Shown here piece after piece: positions 24,436-32,523 of a stretch of DNA of 33,585 nt. Each line of letters begins with the position of its first letter. Positions within the stretch are counted from its first letter, which is position 1. Position numbers and translations under genes: made by a program. The notes under the pieces were generated by a model. That model was not told where the DNA came from, searched no databases, and saw nothing but the letters and a program-made list of their open reading frames with translations. Origin of the DNA: Candidatus Metalachnospira gallinarum (GTDB taxonomy: Bacteria; Bacillota; Clostridia; Lachnospirales; Anaerotignaceae); contig CAJFHC010000015.1 in assembly GCA_904378045.1 (NCBI GenBank), positions 1 to 33,585 on the forward strand. Reading direction: 5' to 3'.

Positions 24436-25722
24436 ATGTATGACCTTGGTATAATCAACGGAAGGGTTTATACGGACGGCGGGTTTATAAGAACGAACGT
24501 GTATGTGACGGACGGAAAGATCGCCGCTTTGTCAGCGGAAAGGCTGAAATGCGCTAAGACCGTGGACGCCGAGGATTCCAAAGTGCTTCCCGGACTTATC
24601 GACCCCCATGTGCATTTCTCGCTTACCGCCGGGGGGAACACGTCCACGGACGATTTTGAGAGCGGCTCCGTAAACGGCCTTTTGGGAGGGATAACGACCT
24701 ATATAGATTTCCTTGACCCGATAAGGTCCACGGCGGAGTACAAAGACGCCTTTGACCAAAGGATGGCTCTGGCGGAAAAATCCGCCTCGGATTATGCCTT
24801 TCATGGCTGCGTCGCCGACCCTTCGGACAGCGCGAGGAAAATAATAAGGGAAGGGCTTAAATACGGAATAACATCCATAAAGCTGTTTACGACATATTCA
24901 AACACAAACAGGCGCACCGGCGACAGATATATACTTGACCTTCTTAAGGAATCAAGACCGCATAATGTCCGCATCGTTGTTCATTCCGAAAATGACGAGC
25001 TTGTGGACTACGGCGAAAACATACTTGTCAAAAACCACGAAAAGAGCAGGGACACTCTCTGCGAGACGACCGAGGTGCTCAAGCTGGCGCAGATGGCGAG
25101 GGTCACGGACGGAAAGCTGTATATTGTCCATGTGAGCGCTGGAACAACGGCGGACATAATAGCCAGGGAGTATAGGAAGGAACTTGAGAAGGGCACAATA
25201 ATCATGGAGAGCTGCCCGCATTATTTTATATTCAACAGCTCCTGCTACAACAAAAGGAACGGCTGTCTCTATACCATGACTCCGCCGCTCAGGCCGGAGG
25301 AGGACAGGGCGCTTCTGTGCGAAAACATAGATCATATTTCCACCATCGGAACGGATCACTGTCCTTTCACGGAGGAAATGAAGCGCCATAAATACACGAG
25401 CGAGACGCCGATGGGCATAGGCGGAATAAAATACTCATTCCTCAATATGTATACCCTTTTCGGAGACAGGGTCATAAGCAAGTTTACGTCAAACGTGGCG
25501 AGGGCCTATAATATGTATCCGAGAAAGGGAACACTCCTTCCCGGGGCCGACGCCGACATAGTCATTTTTGACGACAGAGCCAACGACGTCATAAAGGATC
25601 CGGAAAGCCTTTATAACGGCAGGGCGGTAAAGGGCAGGATAACGGCCGTTTATCTCGGCGGAAAAGAGGCCGTAAAGGACGGAAAATATATGGGAAGCGA
25701 AGGAAGCTACATAAGAAGATGA
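24436..25722 (+). CDS. hyuA: HyuA-type dihydropyrimidinase/D-hydantoinase
   Basis: A cyclic-amidohydrolase of the dihydropyrimidinase/hydantoinase/allantoinase group that opens a cyclic ureide ring. Metal ligands are in place: H58 and H60 in DPHVHF, carboxylated lysine K149 in TSIKLFTTY, H183 in VVHSEND, H232 in IVHVSAG and D307 in IGTDHCPF. At 428 residues it is somewhat shorter than typical hydantoinases (about 460). The start follows AAGGCAGGCG, a modest ribosome binding site. It overlaps mocA by 4 bases. E. coli hyuA belongs to the same ygeW/ygeY cluster and its protein prefers D-phenylhydantoin in vitro; the natural substrate is probably a purine-derived hydantoin-like compound (inference). 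Confidence 0.9.
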   Translation: MYDLGIINGRVYTDGGFIRTNVYVTDGKIAALSAERLKCAKTVDAEDSKVLPGLIDPHVHFSLTAGGNTSTDDFESGSVNGLLGGITTYIDFLDPIRSTAEYKDAFDQRMALAEKSASDYAFHGCVADPSDSARKIIREGLKYGITSIKLFTTYSNTNRRTGDRYILDLLKESRPHNVRIVVHSENDELVDYGENILVKNHEKSRDTLCETTEVLKLAQMARVTDGKLYIVHVSAGTTADIIAREYRKELEKGTIIMESCPHYFIFNSSCYNKRNGCLYTMTPPLRPEEDRALLCENIDHISTIGTDHCPFTEEMKRHKYTSETPMGIGGIKYSFLNMYTLFGDRVISKFTSNVARAYNMYPRKGTLLPGADADIVIFDDRANDVIKDPESLYNGRAVKGRITAVYLGGKEAVKDGKYMGSEGSYIRR

Positions 25723-26279
25723 AGATCACGGCTGTAATAATGTGCTCCGGACTGAGCAGAAGGATGGGAGATAACAAGCTGCTTATGCTTTTCAGGGGCA
25801 GAAGGTTGTTCGAGTACGCCGTTGACGCCGTTCGGGAAGCGGGATTTTGGAAAACCGTAGTTGTGACCGCCTATGAGGAAATCGCCCAATACTGCCGGGA
25901 TATGACCGTGGTTTTTAATCCGGACAACGAAGAGGGGATAGCTTCCTCCATACGTCTTGGGGTTTTAAACAGCGGAGACTCGGGCGGAATAATGTTTTTT
26001 ACGGCCGACCAGCCTTTTATCGGCGTCCGGGAGATAAACAGGCTGACCGAAGCCTTTGGGGACGGGGAAAAAATAATCGTCCCTTACCTCGGCGGACAGC
26101 CGAAAAATCCAGTCATATTTCCCTCCCGGTATAAAAACGAGCTGGCGGGTCTCACGGGAGATTTCGGAGGAAAAAGCGTATATAAGAATCATCCGGAGGA
26201 CGTCCGGAAGGTTATTTTTGAAAACGGTCTGCCCTTCGCCGATATAGATACGGCGGAGGATATGGAGAGGCTTTTGTGA
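25719..26279 (+). CDS. mocA: MocA-like molybdenum cofactor nucleotidyltransferase
   Basis: An NTP-transferase of the MobA/MocA fold, predicted to add CMP to molybdopterin for a xanthine-dehydrogenase-type hydroxylase. The 186 residues start VIMCSGLSRRMGDNKLL, the nucleotide-binding loop (a Cys replaces the usual Ala before SG), then FTADQPF with the metal-binding Asp, and FPSRYKNELAGLTGDFGGK typical of MocA. It overlaps hyuA by ATGA, so translational coupling is expected. No molybdenum hydroxylase is in the window, implying that its client is encoded elsewhere. A terminator at 26295 ends the unit. Confidence 0.87.
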   Translation: MKITAVIMCSGLSRRMGDNKLLMLFRGRRLFEYAVDAVREAGFWKTVVVTAYEEIAQYCRDMTVVFNPDNEEGIASSIRLGVLNSGDSGGIMFFTADQPFIGVREINRLTEAFGDGEKIIVPYLGGQPKNPVIFPSRYKNELAGLTGDFGGKSVYKNHPEDVRKVIFENGLPFADIDTAEDMERLL

Positions 26280-26294
26280 TATGTCCGAAACAGG

Positions 26295-26328
26295 GCTGCC
26301 GGCTGTCTTTGCCGGCGGCTCTTTTTTA
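26295..26328 (+). terminator. Intrinsic terminator of the guaD-hyuA-mocA unit
   Basis: GCTGCCGGC (26295-26303) and GCCGGCGGC (26311-26319) form a 9-bp stem followed by TCTTTTTT. It begins 16 bases past the mocA stop. The rest of the gap to 26536 holds a further imperfect GGAGCCC/GGGCTCC inverted repeat (about 26346-26378) and the next promoter. Confidence 0.85.
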
Positions 26329-26456
26329 TCGCCTTTTCCGCCACAGGAGCCCCGGTTAAAGGGGGAAAACAGGGCTCCGGCCGCCACTTTGGCGCAAAAT
26401 AAGCTATATTTTTATTCAATTTATGTTATTTTATGTGTTTTTTAAGAAAAACGTAA

Positions 26457-26485
26457 TTGCCAATACGGCCATATAAATATATAAT
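26457..26485 (+). promoter_or_regulatory. Putative promoter of the lipoprotein gene
   Basis: TTGCCA (26457-26462) and TATAAT (26480-26485) are separated by 17 bases, 5/6 and 6/6 matches to sigma-A hexamers. The start codon is 52 bases downstream. Confidence 0.72.
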
Positions 26486-26536
26486 ATAGTCAGAAAGATA
26501 AAGGTTTTTATGAAATCGAAAGGCGGTGATAAAATT

Positions 26537-27538
26537 ATGAAAAGGATTTTATCTGCTTTGATCATATCGACGGTTGTTGTATTCGCGGCGGGATGTTCCG
26601 CTAAAAGCTCGGACGAGCCCGAAACTTCGGGCACGATGACGGAAAATGCCGTTTCCGAGGCGGCGCCCGAGGAATCCCTTAAGTTAAACGTGGTCTCCGA
26701 AGGGCAGGAGGACGCCGAAACAAATGATTCTCCCCAGCTCAGAGCTGCTTCGGCGCAGACTGATATGGAATCATTAAGCGTTGCCGTTTCCAAAGAAGTT
26801 GACAGCGCCGTGGCGAAGGCCATACTTGACCAGAACAAAGGCTCCTATATCAAAGGAGAATGCAGCGGCGAGGGTCATATCATTATGGACGTGGCAAACG
26901 AAAGCAACAGTCTTAAGGTATATACGCTAACAATGTACGGTGAGTACGGCTTTATAAACGATATGTTCATCAAGATCAGCGGAAGCGGAGTTATTCCGGC
27001 TGTCATAAGCCTCCAGGAGGGAATGGACGACAGCTATACGGTCATTGGGTACGAGGAGCCGGAGGACGGTTCGGGATATACAGCTTCTTTGAAGGAGCTT
27101 TTCCCGGCGCACATTTACAGCCGTGTTTCCTCCATATCTGACTCGGACAGATCTTACCTGACCAACGCCGAAAGGCAGTACGCGAGGGATTATCTGGCGT
27201 CCATAGGCAGAAGCGCCAAAACGGGCGAGTATTCCGATGTTGATTTCCAGTACCCCGATATCCCAGAGGACATAAAAAAGACGATATTCGACAGATATTG
27301 GGAATATCCCGATTGGATCGGAACGACGGAGGCCGTGGAAAACGGCGTTAGATATGTTTATGAGACCCAGTGGAAGGACTACGGAAACAACGACAGCATG
27401 GTATATCTCACAAAATACGTCTATGATACGGGTGAGATAATCAGGACAATCAACGTCCATATCGACAACGGAGTTATAGAGTCCTCCGAGGAGAAGGTGC
27501 TTAAGATAATCGGCACAACTCAGATGGAGAAACCGTAA
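26537..27538 (+). CDS. Secreted lipoprotein of unknown function
   Basis: The N-terminus MKRILSALIISTVVVFAAGC is a lipoprotein signal peptide with lipobox FAAGC and acylation at C20, so the protein should be anchored on the outer face of the cytoplasmic membrane. The next 70 residues are rich in Ser, Glu and Ala (a flexible tether). The remainder (about 90-333) is a soluble domain with many aromatic residues (YGEYGFINDMFIK, YWEYPDWIG, YVYETQWKDYG) and no motif I can assign. The start at 26537 is chosen because AGGCGGTGAT precedes it and the signal peptide begins there; the frame is open upstream. It has its own promoter and terminator. Confidence 0.85.
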   Translation: MKRILSALIISTVVVFAAGCSAKSSDEPETSGTMTENAVSEAAPEESLKLNVVSEGQEDAETNDSPQLRAASAQTDMESLSVAVSKEVDSAVAKAILDQNKGSYIKGECSGEGHIIMDVANESNSLKVYTLTMYGEYGFINDMFIKISGSGVIPAVISLQEGMDDSYTVIGYEEPEDGSGYTASLKELFPAHIYSRVSSISDSDRSYLTNAERQYARDYLASIGRSAKTGEYSDVDFQYPDIPEDIKKTIFDRYWEYPDWIGTTEAVENGVRYVYETQWKDYGNNDSMVYLTKYVYDTGEIIRTINVHIDNGVIESSEEKVLKIIGTTQMEKP

Positions 27539-27580
27539 ATCAAAAGTCTGATAAACAAGTTAATTTTTTTGACACTATAG

Positions 27581-27612
27581 CGGCGGAGATTTTTCCGCCG
27601 TATTTATTTTTC
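27581..27612 (+). terminator. Intrinsic terminator after the lipoprotein gene
   Basis: CGGCGGA and TCCGCCG form a 7-bp stem with a six-base loop, followed by TATTTATTTTTC. It starts 42 bases after the stop codon. Confidence 0.78.
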
Positions 27613-27617
27613 TTTTG

Positions 27618-27646
27618 TTGAAAATTTGTTAAGGTTAGGATATACT
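27618..27646 (+). promoter_or_regulatory. Putative promoter of the DtxR-like regulator gene
   Basis: TTGAAA (27618-27623) and TATACT (27641-27646) with a 17-base spacer make a good sigma-A promoter. It is followed by an 89-base AT-rich leader. Confidence 0.68.
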
Positions 27647-27735
27647 TATATGTAGCACGCTTTTTGACGTTGATATTTTAATTTTTTAGACTTTGCAGCT
27701 TTGTTGTATTTAAAATTTGAGAAGAAGGTGAGCAG

Positions 27736-28125
27736 ATGGCGGTTACTGAAGCTGTTGAAAATTATCTTGAGGCCATACTTGTCCTCAGCCGCAGACAGCC
27801 GGACGTGCATGCGGTGGACGTATGCAATCATTTGGGATATTCAAGGCCGACGCTTTCCGTCGCTATCAAGCAGATGAGAGAGGACGGGCTTATAAGCGTC
27901 AGCGGCGAAAATCATATAACCCTCACGGACACGGGAAGAACCATAGCCGAAAGGATATACGAAAGACACAATGTTATAGCGGCGATGCTTATCGGAATCG
28001 GCGTCAGCGAGGAAACCGCATATTCGGACGCCTGCAAGATCGAGCACGACCTGAGCGACGAGACATTCGAGTGCGTTAAGGCTCATTTCAATAAATATAT
28101 GAGTAAACAGGGTGAGAAGAACTGA
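27736..28125 (+). CDS. DtxR/MntR-family metal-dependent regulator, short form
   Basis: A 129-residue regulator with an N-terminal winged helix (about 5-70; HLGYSRPTLSVAIKQMREDGLI is the recognition region) and a dimerisation/metal domain; the C-terminal SH3 domain is absent, as in MntR. Aligning to known members, the metal ligands are N9 (Asp in MntR, Met in DtxR), E12, H78, C100 (Glu in MntR, Cys in DtxR), E103 and H104. The set is thus a mixture of Mn- and Fe-type sites. No metal transporter lies beside it. GAAGAAGGTGAG precedes the ATG. The stop is 2 bases before the HAD gene, so they are co-transcribed. Confidence 0.9.
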   Translation: MAVTEAVENYLEAILVLSRRQPDVHAVDVCNHLGYSRPTLSVAIKQMREDGLISVSGENHITLTDTGRTIAERIYERHNVIAAMLIGIGVSEETAYSDACKIEHDLSDETFECVKAHFNKYMSKQGEKN

Positions 28126-28127
28126 AA

Positions 28128-28811
28128 ATGAAATACGATATTCTTTTATTCGATCTTGACGGAACGCTTCTGGATTTTGACAGGAGCGAGACGGAAGCCT
28201 TCAAAAGGCTTATGTCCGAGAAGGGCGTGACCTATACGGACGGCCTGTTTAAGCTCTATAAGGAGGTCAACGGAGGCCTCTGGAGGGAATACGAAAAGGG
28301 CGAAATAGACATGGCTTTTCTTTTAAAAACAAGATTCAAAAGAACCATGGAAAGGATCGGCCTTGACATAGACGGCCTACAATGGGAAAACCAATACCGC
28401 GGATATTTGGGAGAGTACGGATATATCATTGACGGAGCCGACGAGGTAGTTAAAAATCTGTCGGAGGGACGCCGTATTTTCGCCGTGACCAACGGAGTCG
28501 GCGACACACAGATAAACAGGCTTAAAATCGCCGGTATGCTCGGTTATTTTGAGGAAGTTTTTATTTCCCAGGTCATCGGCCACCAGAAGCCGTCTTTGGA
28601 GTTTTTCGACTTTGTCATGTCCAAAATAAAGGGCTTTGACAGGAGAAGGGCTCTTATTATCGGGGACTCGCCGTTAACGGACATTCTCGGAGGAAAAAAC
28701 GCCGGGATAGATACTTGCCTTGTTTCGCTAAACGGAAAGAAAAACGAGACGGACATCAAAAGCGATTATACGGTCGGAGCTTTGAGGGAGCTTTATGAAA
28801 TTTGCGGATAA
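28128..28811 (+). CDS. yjjG: YjjG-type HAD nucleotidase
   Basis: A haloacid-dehalogenase-fold phosphatase of 227 residues: motif I FDLDGTLLDFD with nucleophile Asp, a helical cap (about 15-95), motif II AVTNGVG, motif III lysine in GHQKPS, and motif IV IIGDSPLTDILGGKNAG. The wording and length fit the YjjG group, which dephosphorylates non-canonical pyrimidine nucleotides such as 5-halo-dUMP (house-cleaning). It directly follows the DtxR-like gene with a 2-base gap and has GGTGAGAAG as the ribosome binding site inside that gene. The link with metal regulation is unexplained and may be incidental. Confidence 0.83.
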   Translation: MKYDILLFDLDGTLLDFDRSETEAFKRLMSEKGVTYTDGLFKLYKEVNGGLWREYEKGEIDMAFLLKTRFKRTMERIGLDIDGLQWENQYRGYLGEYGYIIDGADEVVKNLSEGRRIFAVTNGVGDTQINRLKIAGMLGYFEEVFISQVIGHQKPSLEFFDFVMSKIKGFDRRRALIIGDSPLTDILGGKNAGIDTCLVSLNGKKNETDIKSDYTVGALRELYEICG

Positions 28812-28812
28812 A

Positions 28813-28840
28813 AGGCCGTTGAGCGCGGTCTTTTTATTTT
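28813..28840 (+). terminator. Weak intrinsic terminator after yjjG
   Basis: GGCCG and CGGTC form a 5-bp stem with one G-U pair and a seven-base loop, followed by TTTTTATTTT. It lies immediately after the stop. The short stem suggests partial read-through into ispF. Confidence 0.55.
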
Positions 28841-28865
28841 GTTTGGAGACGAAAGGAAGATATTT

Positions 28866-29339
28866 ATGCGCATAGGCTCGGGATATGACGTCCACAGGCT
28901 TGTGGAAGGAAGGAAACTTATACTCGGCGGGGTGGATATACCGTATGAGAAAGGGCTTCTCGGCCATTCCGACGCGGACGTGCTCGTTCACGCCGTAATG
29001 GACGCTTTGCTTGGAGCTGCCGCCCTCGGCGATATCGGAAAGCATTTTCCGGACAGTGACGAGCGGTACAAAAATATTTCAAGTTTGCTGCTTTTGAGGG
29101 ATGTTTCCCTCTTGCTTAAAGAAAGAGGATATACTACAATAAATATTGACGCTACGATAATAGCGCAAAGGCCGAAATTATCTCCGTATATAGAACAGAT
29201 GGCAAAAAATATGGCCGATGTTTTGGAGATCCCGATTGGCTGTATAAATGTTAAGGCTACTACGGAAGAAGGATTAGGATTTACCGGAAGCGGTGACGGA
29301 ATAGCGGCTCAGGCCGTTTGTTTAATAGCCGAGTCTTAA
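28866..29339 (+). CDS. ispF: 2-C-methyl-D-erythritol 2,4-cyclodiphosphate synthase
   Basis: Fifth step of the non-mevalonate isoprenoid pathway: cyclises CDP-ME-2-phosphate, releasing CMP. The 157-residue protein has the family metal ligands D8 and H10 in GSGYDVHR and H42 in [14 protein letters not shown], plus [20 protein letters not shown] and the C-terminal [17 protein letters not shown]. The ATG at 28866 follows GAAAGGAAG; the frame is open a little further upstream but without a ribosome site. ispF beside cysS is also seen in the Bacillus ispD-ispF-gltX-cysE-cysS region; gltX and cysE are missing here. Confidence 0.96.
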   Translation: MRIGSGYDVHRLVEGRKLILGGVDIPYEKGLLGHSDADVLVHAVMDALLGAAALGDIGKHFPDSDERYKNISSLLLLRDVSLLLKERGYTTINIDATIIAQRPKLSPYIEQMAKNMADVLEIPIGCINVKATTEEGLGFTGSGDGIAAQAVCLIAES

Positions 29340-29377
29340 AATCCAGCCGCCGTAAATAGAATAAAGGAGAATAGTAA

Positions 29378-30787
29378 ATGAAAATCTATAATACTCTTAC
29401 AAGAAAAAAGGAAGAATTTGTGCCCATGGAGCCCGGAAAGGTAAAAATGTATGTCTGCGGCCCCACGGTCTATAACTATATCCATATCGGAAACGCGCGT
29501 CCCTACGTTGTTTTTGACACGGTAAGACGTTATCTTGAGCACAAGGGATATGAGGTGACATACGTTCAGAACTTCACCGACGTGGACGATAAGATAATAA
29601 AAAGAGCCAACGAGGAAAATTCCACGATGGAGAAAGTTTCCGAAAAATATATTGCCGAGGCTTTCCACGACGCCGACGGCCTCAACGTAAAGAGGGCGAC
29701 CGTCCATCCCCGCGTTACTCAGGAAATGCCCGAAATAATCGAGATGATTCAGCAGCTCATTGACAAGGGCTTCGCCTATGTGGATAACGGAACCGTTTAT
29801 TACGATACAAAGGCTTTCCCCGAATACGGAAAGCTGTCGAAGAAAAACCTTGACGAGCTCATCGCCGGAGCCAGCGAAAGAGTAACTGCCGACGAGGCGA
29901 AGAAAAACCCCACGGACTTCGTTCTCTGGAAACCCCAGAAACCCGGCGAGCCCAAATGGGAATCCCCCTGGGGTGACGGAAGACCCGGCTGGCATATCGA
30001 ATGTTCTGTTATGTCCAAAAAATATCTCGGAGAGACAATAGACATACATGCCGGCGGCGAGGATCTTATTTTCCCCCATCATGAGAACGAGATAGCCCAG
30101 AGCGAGGCCTGCAGCGGAAAGATTTTCGCCAGATACTGGATGCACAACGGATTTATTACCGTTGACAACGAGAAGATGTCTAAATCCGCAGGAAACTTCT
30201 TTACCGTAAGGGAAATCTCCGAAAAATTCCCCTATGAGGTAATAAGATTCTTCATTTTGAGCGGACATTACAGAATGCCCCTTAATTTCAGCGACACTCT
30301 TATGCAGGCAAGCCAGAACGGCCTTGAGAGGATCAAAAACAGCGCCGCTTCCCTTGAGTATTACATCAACAACTGCTCCGCCGAGACAAAGGCCGACGAC
30401 GAGGAAAACTCAAAGGCTTTACAGGGATTCCTTACCCAGTTCGAGACGGCGATGGACGATGATTTCAATACGGCCGACGCTATTACGGCCATTTATGAGC
30501 TTGTAAAATTCATAAATGTAAAAGTAAAAGAAGAATTTTCAAAAAAATCGGCTGTTGAGGCCAAAAAACTCCTTGACGAGCTTTGCTCCGTTCTCGGAAT
30601 ACTCCAGCAGAAGGATGAAAAGGCCGAGGATCCCGAGACGGAAAAGATCGAGGCTCTTATCGCTAAGCGCGCCGAGGCGAAGAAGGCAAAGGATTTCGCC
30701 GCCGCCGACGCCATCAGGGACGAGCTCGCGGCCATGGGAATTACTATCAAGGACACTCGTCAGGGCGTTCAGTGGTTCAGAGGATAA
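29378..30787 (+). CDS. cysS: Cysteinyl-tRNA synthetase
   Basis: Charges tRNA-Cys with cysteine. The 469 residues contain the class I HIGH-type motif HIGN at 36-39, zinc ligand C27 in MYVCGPTVYN with the second Cys in HIECSVMS and FPHHENEIAQSE, then KMSKS in NEKMSKSAGNF. The C-terminal DALR-like helical domain ends with IKDTRQGVQWF, typical of the family. AAAGGAG precedes the ATG at 29378. The 38-base gap after ispF leaves no room for a T-box leader. mrnC starts 2 bases after the stop, so translational coupling is likely. Confidence 0.97.
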   Translation: MKIYNTLTRKKEEFVPMEPGKVKMYVCGPTVYNYIHIGNARPYVVFDTVRRYLEHKGYEVTYVQNFTDVDDKIIKRANEENSTMEKVSEKYIAEAFHDADGLNVKRATVHPRVTQEMPEIIEMIQQLIDKGFAYVDNGTVYYDTKAFPEYGKLSKKNLDELIAGASERVTADEAKKNPTDFVLWKPQKPGEPKWESPWGDGRPGWHIECSVMSKKYLGETIDIHAGGEDLIFPHHENEIAQSEACSGKIFARYWMHNGFITVDNEKMSKSAGNFFTVREISEKFPYEVIRFFILSGHYRMPLNFSDTLMQASQNGLERIKNSAASLEYYINNCSAETKADDEENSKALQGFLTQFETAMDDDFNTADAITAIYELVKFINVKVKEEFSKKSAVEAKKLLDELCSVLGILQQKDEKAEDPETEKIEALIAKRAEAKKAKDFAAADAIRDELAAMGITIKDTRQGVQWFRG

Positions 30788-30789
30788 TT

Positions 30790-31218
30790 ATGACGGAAAA
30801 TTACTTTACGGAAGTGCTTGAAAAGGAATATAACGGAACGTCCCCGAGGGAGCTTTCGCCCCTTGTTCTGGCCTATATAGGCGACGCCGTATACGAGATG
30901 CTCGCCAGAACGAGGGTATTGTCCCTTGGGAACCGTCCTGTCAATAAAATGAATGCCGAGGCAAAGAAGATAGTCAACGCCAAAAGCCAGAGCGAAGCGT
31001 ATTTCAAAATCAGGGACGCTTTAACGGAGGACGAGGCCGCCGTATTCAGAAGGGGAAGGAACGCCAATTCCTATACCCATCCGAAAAATATGGACATCAA
31101 CGACTACAGACATGCCACGGGATTGGAGGCTTTGTTCGGATATCTTTATTTATCGGGACAAAACGAACGCATAACGGAGCTTTTCAGGCTAATATACAAG
31201 ACGGATAAGGAGCTTTAA
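30790..31218 (+). CDS. mrnC: Mini-ribonuclease III
   Basis: An RNase III-domain-only nuclease that trims 23S rRNA precursor ends in Firmicutes. The 142 residues contain the metal-binding LAYIGDAVYEMLAR with D32, the YTHPKNMDINDYRHATGLEALFGYLYL segment with the second acidic cluster, and no dsRNA-binding domain. The ATG at 30790 is used because AGAGGA of the cysS end serves as ribosome site; an in-frame earlier ATG (30772) lies within cysS. The cysS-mrnC-rlmB-rae1 order is conserved with Bacillus subtilis and supports the call. Confidence 0.94.
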   Translation: MTENYFTEVLEKEYNGTSPRELSPLVLAYIGDAVYEMLARTRVLSLGNRPVNKMNAEAKKIVNAKSQSEAYFKIRDALTEDEAAVFRRGRNANSYTHPKNMDINDYRHATGLEALFGYLYLSGQNERITELFRLIYKTDKEL

Positions 31219-31230
31219 GGAGCGCAGGAT

Positions 31231-31983
31231 ATGGAACGACCATTTAATGAAAATCAGCTTGAAGGACGAAACGCCGTGCTTGAGGTGCTTAAAAGCGGCA
31301 GGGACATCGAAAAGATCATAGTCCAGAAGGGCAATGTCGAGGGTACGATACGCCGCATAGCCGGTATGGCCAAGGAAAGGGGCATAGTCGTACAGGAGGC
31401 CGCCAGACAGAAGCTGGACGAGATGAGCCAGACAAAAAATCATCAGGGCGTGATCGCCATCGTGTCCGAGCACGAGTACGCCGAGGTGGACGATATTTTA
31501 CGCTCCGCCGCCGAAAAGGGCGAGAAGCCGTTTATTATAATACTTGACAATATTACGGACCCGCATAATCTTGGCGCGGTAATAAGAACGGCGGAGTGCG
31601 CCGGAGCCCACGGAGTCATCATTCCGAAACGCCGCAGCGTCGGTCTTACGGCCGTGGTCGGAAAAACATCCGCCGGAGCGCTTGAGTATATGCCCGTGGC
31701 GAGGGTCACGAATATAGCCAGAACCATTGAGGAGCTTAAAAAGCAGGGCGTATGGGTGGCCTGCGCCGATATGGACGGAGAGGATTATTACGACGCTTCC
31801 CTTGACGGAGCCATAGCTCTTGTCATCGGCTCCGAGGGCGAGGGAGTGAGCAGACTTGTGAAGGAGAAATGCGACTTTACGGTTTCCATACCTATGTACG
31901 GAAAAATATCGTCCCTTAACGCCTCCGTGGCCGGAGCGCTTCTTATGTACGAGGTCGTAAGACAGCGCAATTATAAGGATTAA
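31231..31983 (+). CDS. rlmB: 23S rRNA 2'-O-methyltransferase RlmB (SpoU/TrmH family)
   Basis: Predicted to methylate the 2'-OH of a guanosine in 23S rRNA (G2251 in E. coli). The 250 residues show an N-terminal substrate-binding domain (about 1-80; LEGRNAVLEVLKSGRDI) and a knotted SPOUT domain with motif 1 LDNITDPHNLGAVIRTAECAG, motif 2 ALVIGSEGEGVSRLV and motif 3 IPMYGKISSLNASVA. AAGGAGCGC precedes the start. It is the third gene of the conserved cysS-mrnC-rlmB-rae1-sigH block. Confidence 0.93.
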   Translation: MERPFNENQLEGRNAVLEVLKSGRDIEKIIVQKGNVEGTIRRIAGMAKERGIVVQEAARQKLDEMSQTKNHQGVIAIVSEHEYAEVDDILRSAAEKGEKPFIIILDNITDPHNLGAVIRTAECAGAHGVIIPKRRSVGLTAVVGKTSAGALEYMPVARVTNIARTIEELKKQGVWVACADMDGEDYYDASLDGAIALVIGSEGEGVSRLVKEKCDFTVSIPMYGKISSLNASVAGALLMYEVVRQRNYKD

Positions 31984-31995
31984 GGGGTGTTCACC

Positions 31996-32517
31996 ATGCC
32001 GCTTAAAACATTTCTTATAGTGGACGGATATAACATAATACACGCCTGGCCGGAGCTTGAGGATCTGACCGCCGTAAGCCTTGAAAGCGCGAGGGTCAAG
32101 CTGATGGATATTCTATCGAACTATCAGGGAATGACTGACGAGACGGTGATCGTTGTTTTTGACGGCTATCTTGTAAAAGGCAGCGAAGGCTCCGTCAGCG
32201 AGTACAATAACATATTCGTCGTCTATACAAAGGAAGCGGAGACCGCCGACCATTACATAGAAAAGACCGTAACAAACATACCGAAGGAATACAGGGTGAA
32301 GGTCGCCACCAACGACGGCCTGGAACAGACGATAATCATGGGCAAGGGCGCTATAAGGATCACCGCCAGGGAGCTCAAACTTCTTATCGAACAGGAAGAA
32401 AAATATATACGGCAGAATTATACGGAAAAACGTCCTGCGAAAAACAACATGCTCATGGACAACGTCGATGAGGAAACGCTTAAATGGCTTGAAATGATGC
32501 GCAGGAAAAAGGAGTGA
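31996..32517 (+). CDS. rae1: Ribosome-dependent mRNA endonuclease Rae1 (YacP, NYN domain)
   Basis: A NYN/PIN-like nuclease that in Bacillus enters the ribosomal A site and cleaves mRNA between codons. The 173 residues contain FLIVDGYNIIHAW with the first catalytic Asp, VVFDGY, the EAETADHYIEKTV acidic cluster, VATNDGLEQTI, and a basic C-terminal tail ending in MMRRKKE. The ATG at 31996 is preferred to an in-frame GTG at 31987 because AAGGGG lies at good spacing before the ATG. It sits directly between rlmB and sigH as in Bacillus. Confidence 0.92.
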   Translation: MPLKTFLIVDGYNIIHAWPELEDLTAVSLESARVKLMDILSNYQGMTDETVIVVFDGYLVKGSEGSVSEYNNIFVVYTKEAETADHYIEKTVTNIPKEYRVKVATNDGLEQTIIMGKGAIRITARELKLLIEQEEKYIRQNYTEKRPAKNNMLMDNVDEETLKWLEMMRRKKE

Positions 32518-32523
32518 TCTCTT

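Noticed and set aside
29340..29377. T-box leader for cysS
   Set aside because: Only 38 bases separate ispF and cysS, far too short, and no T-box core sequence is present.
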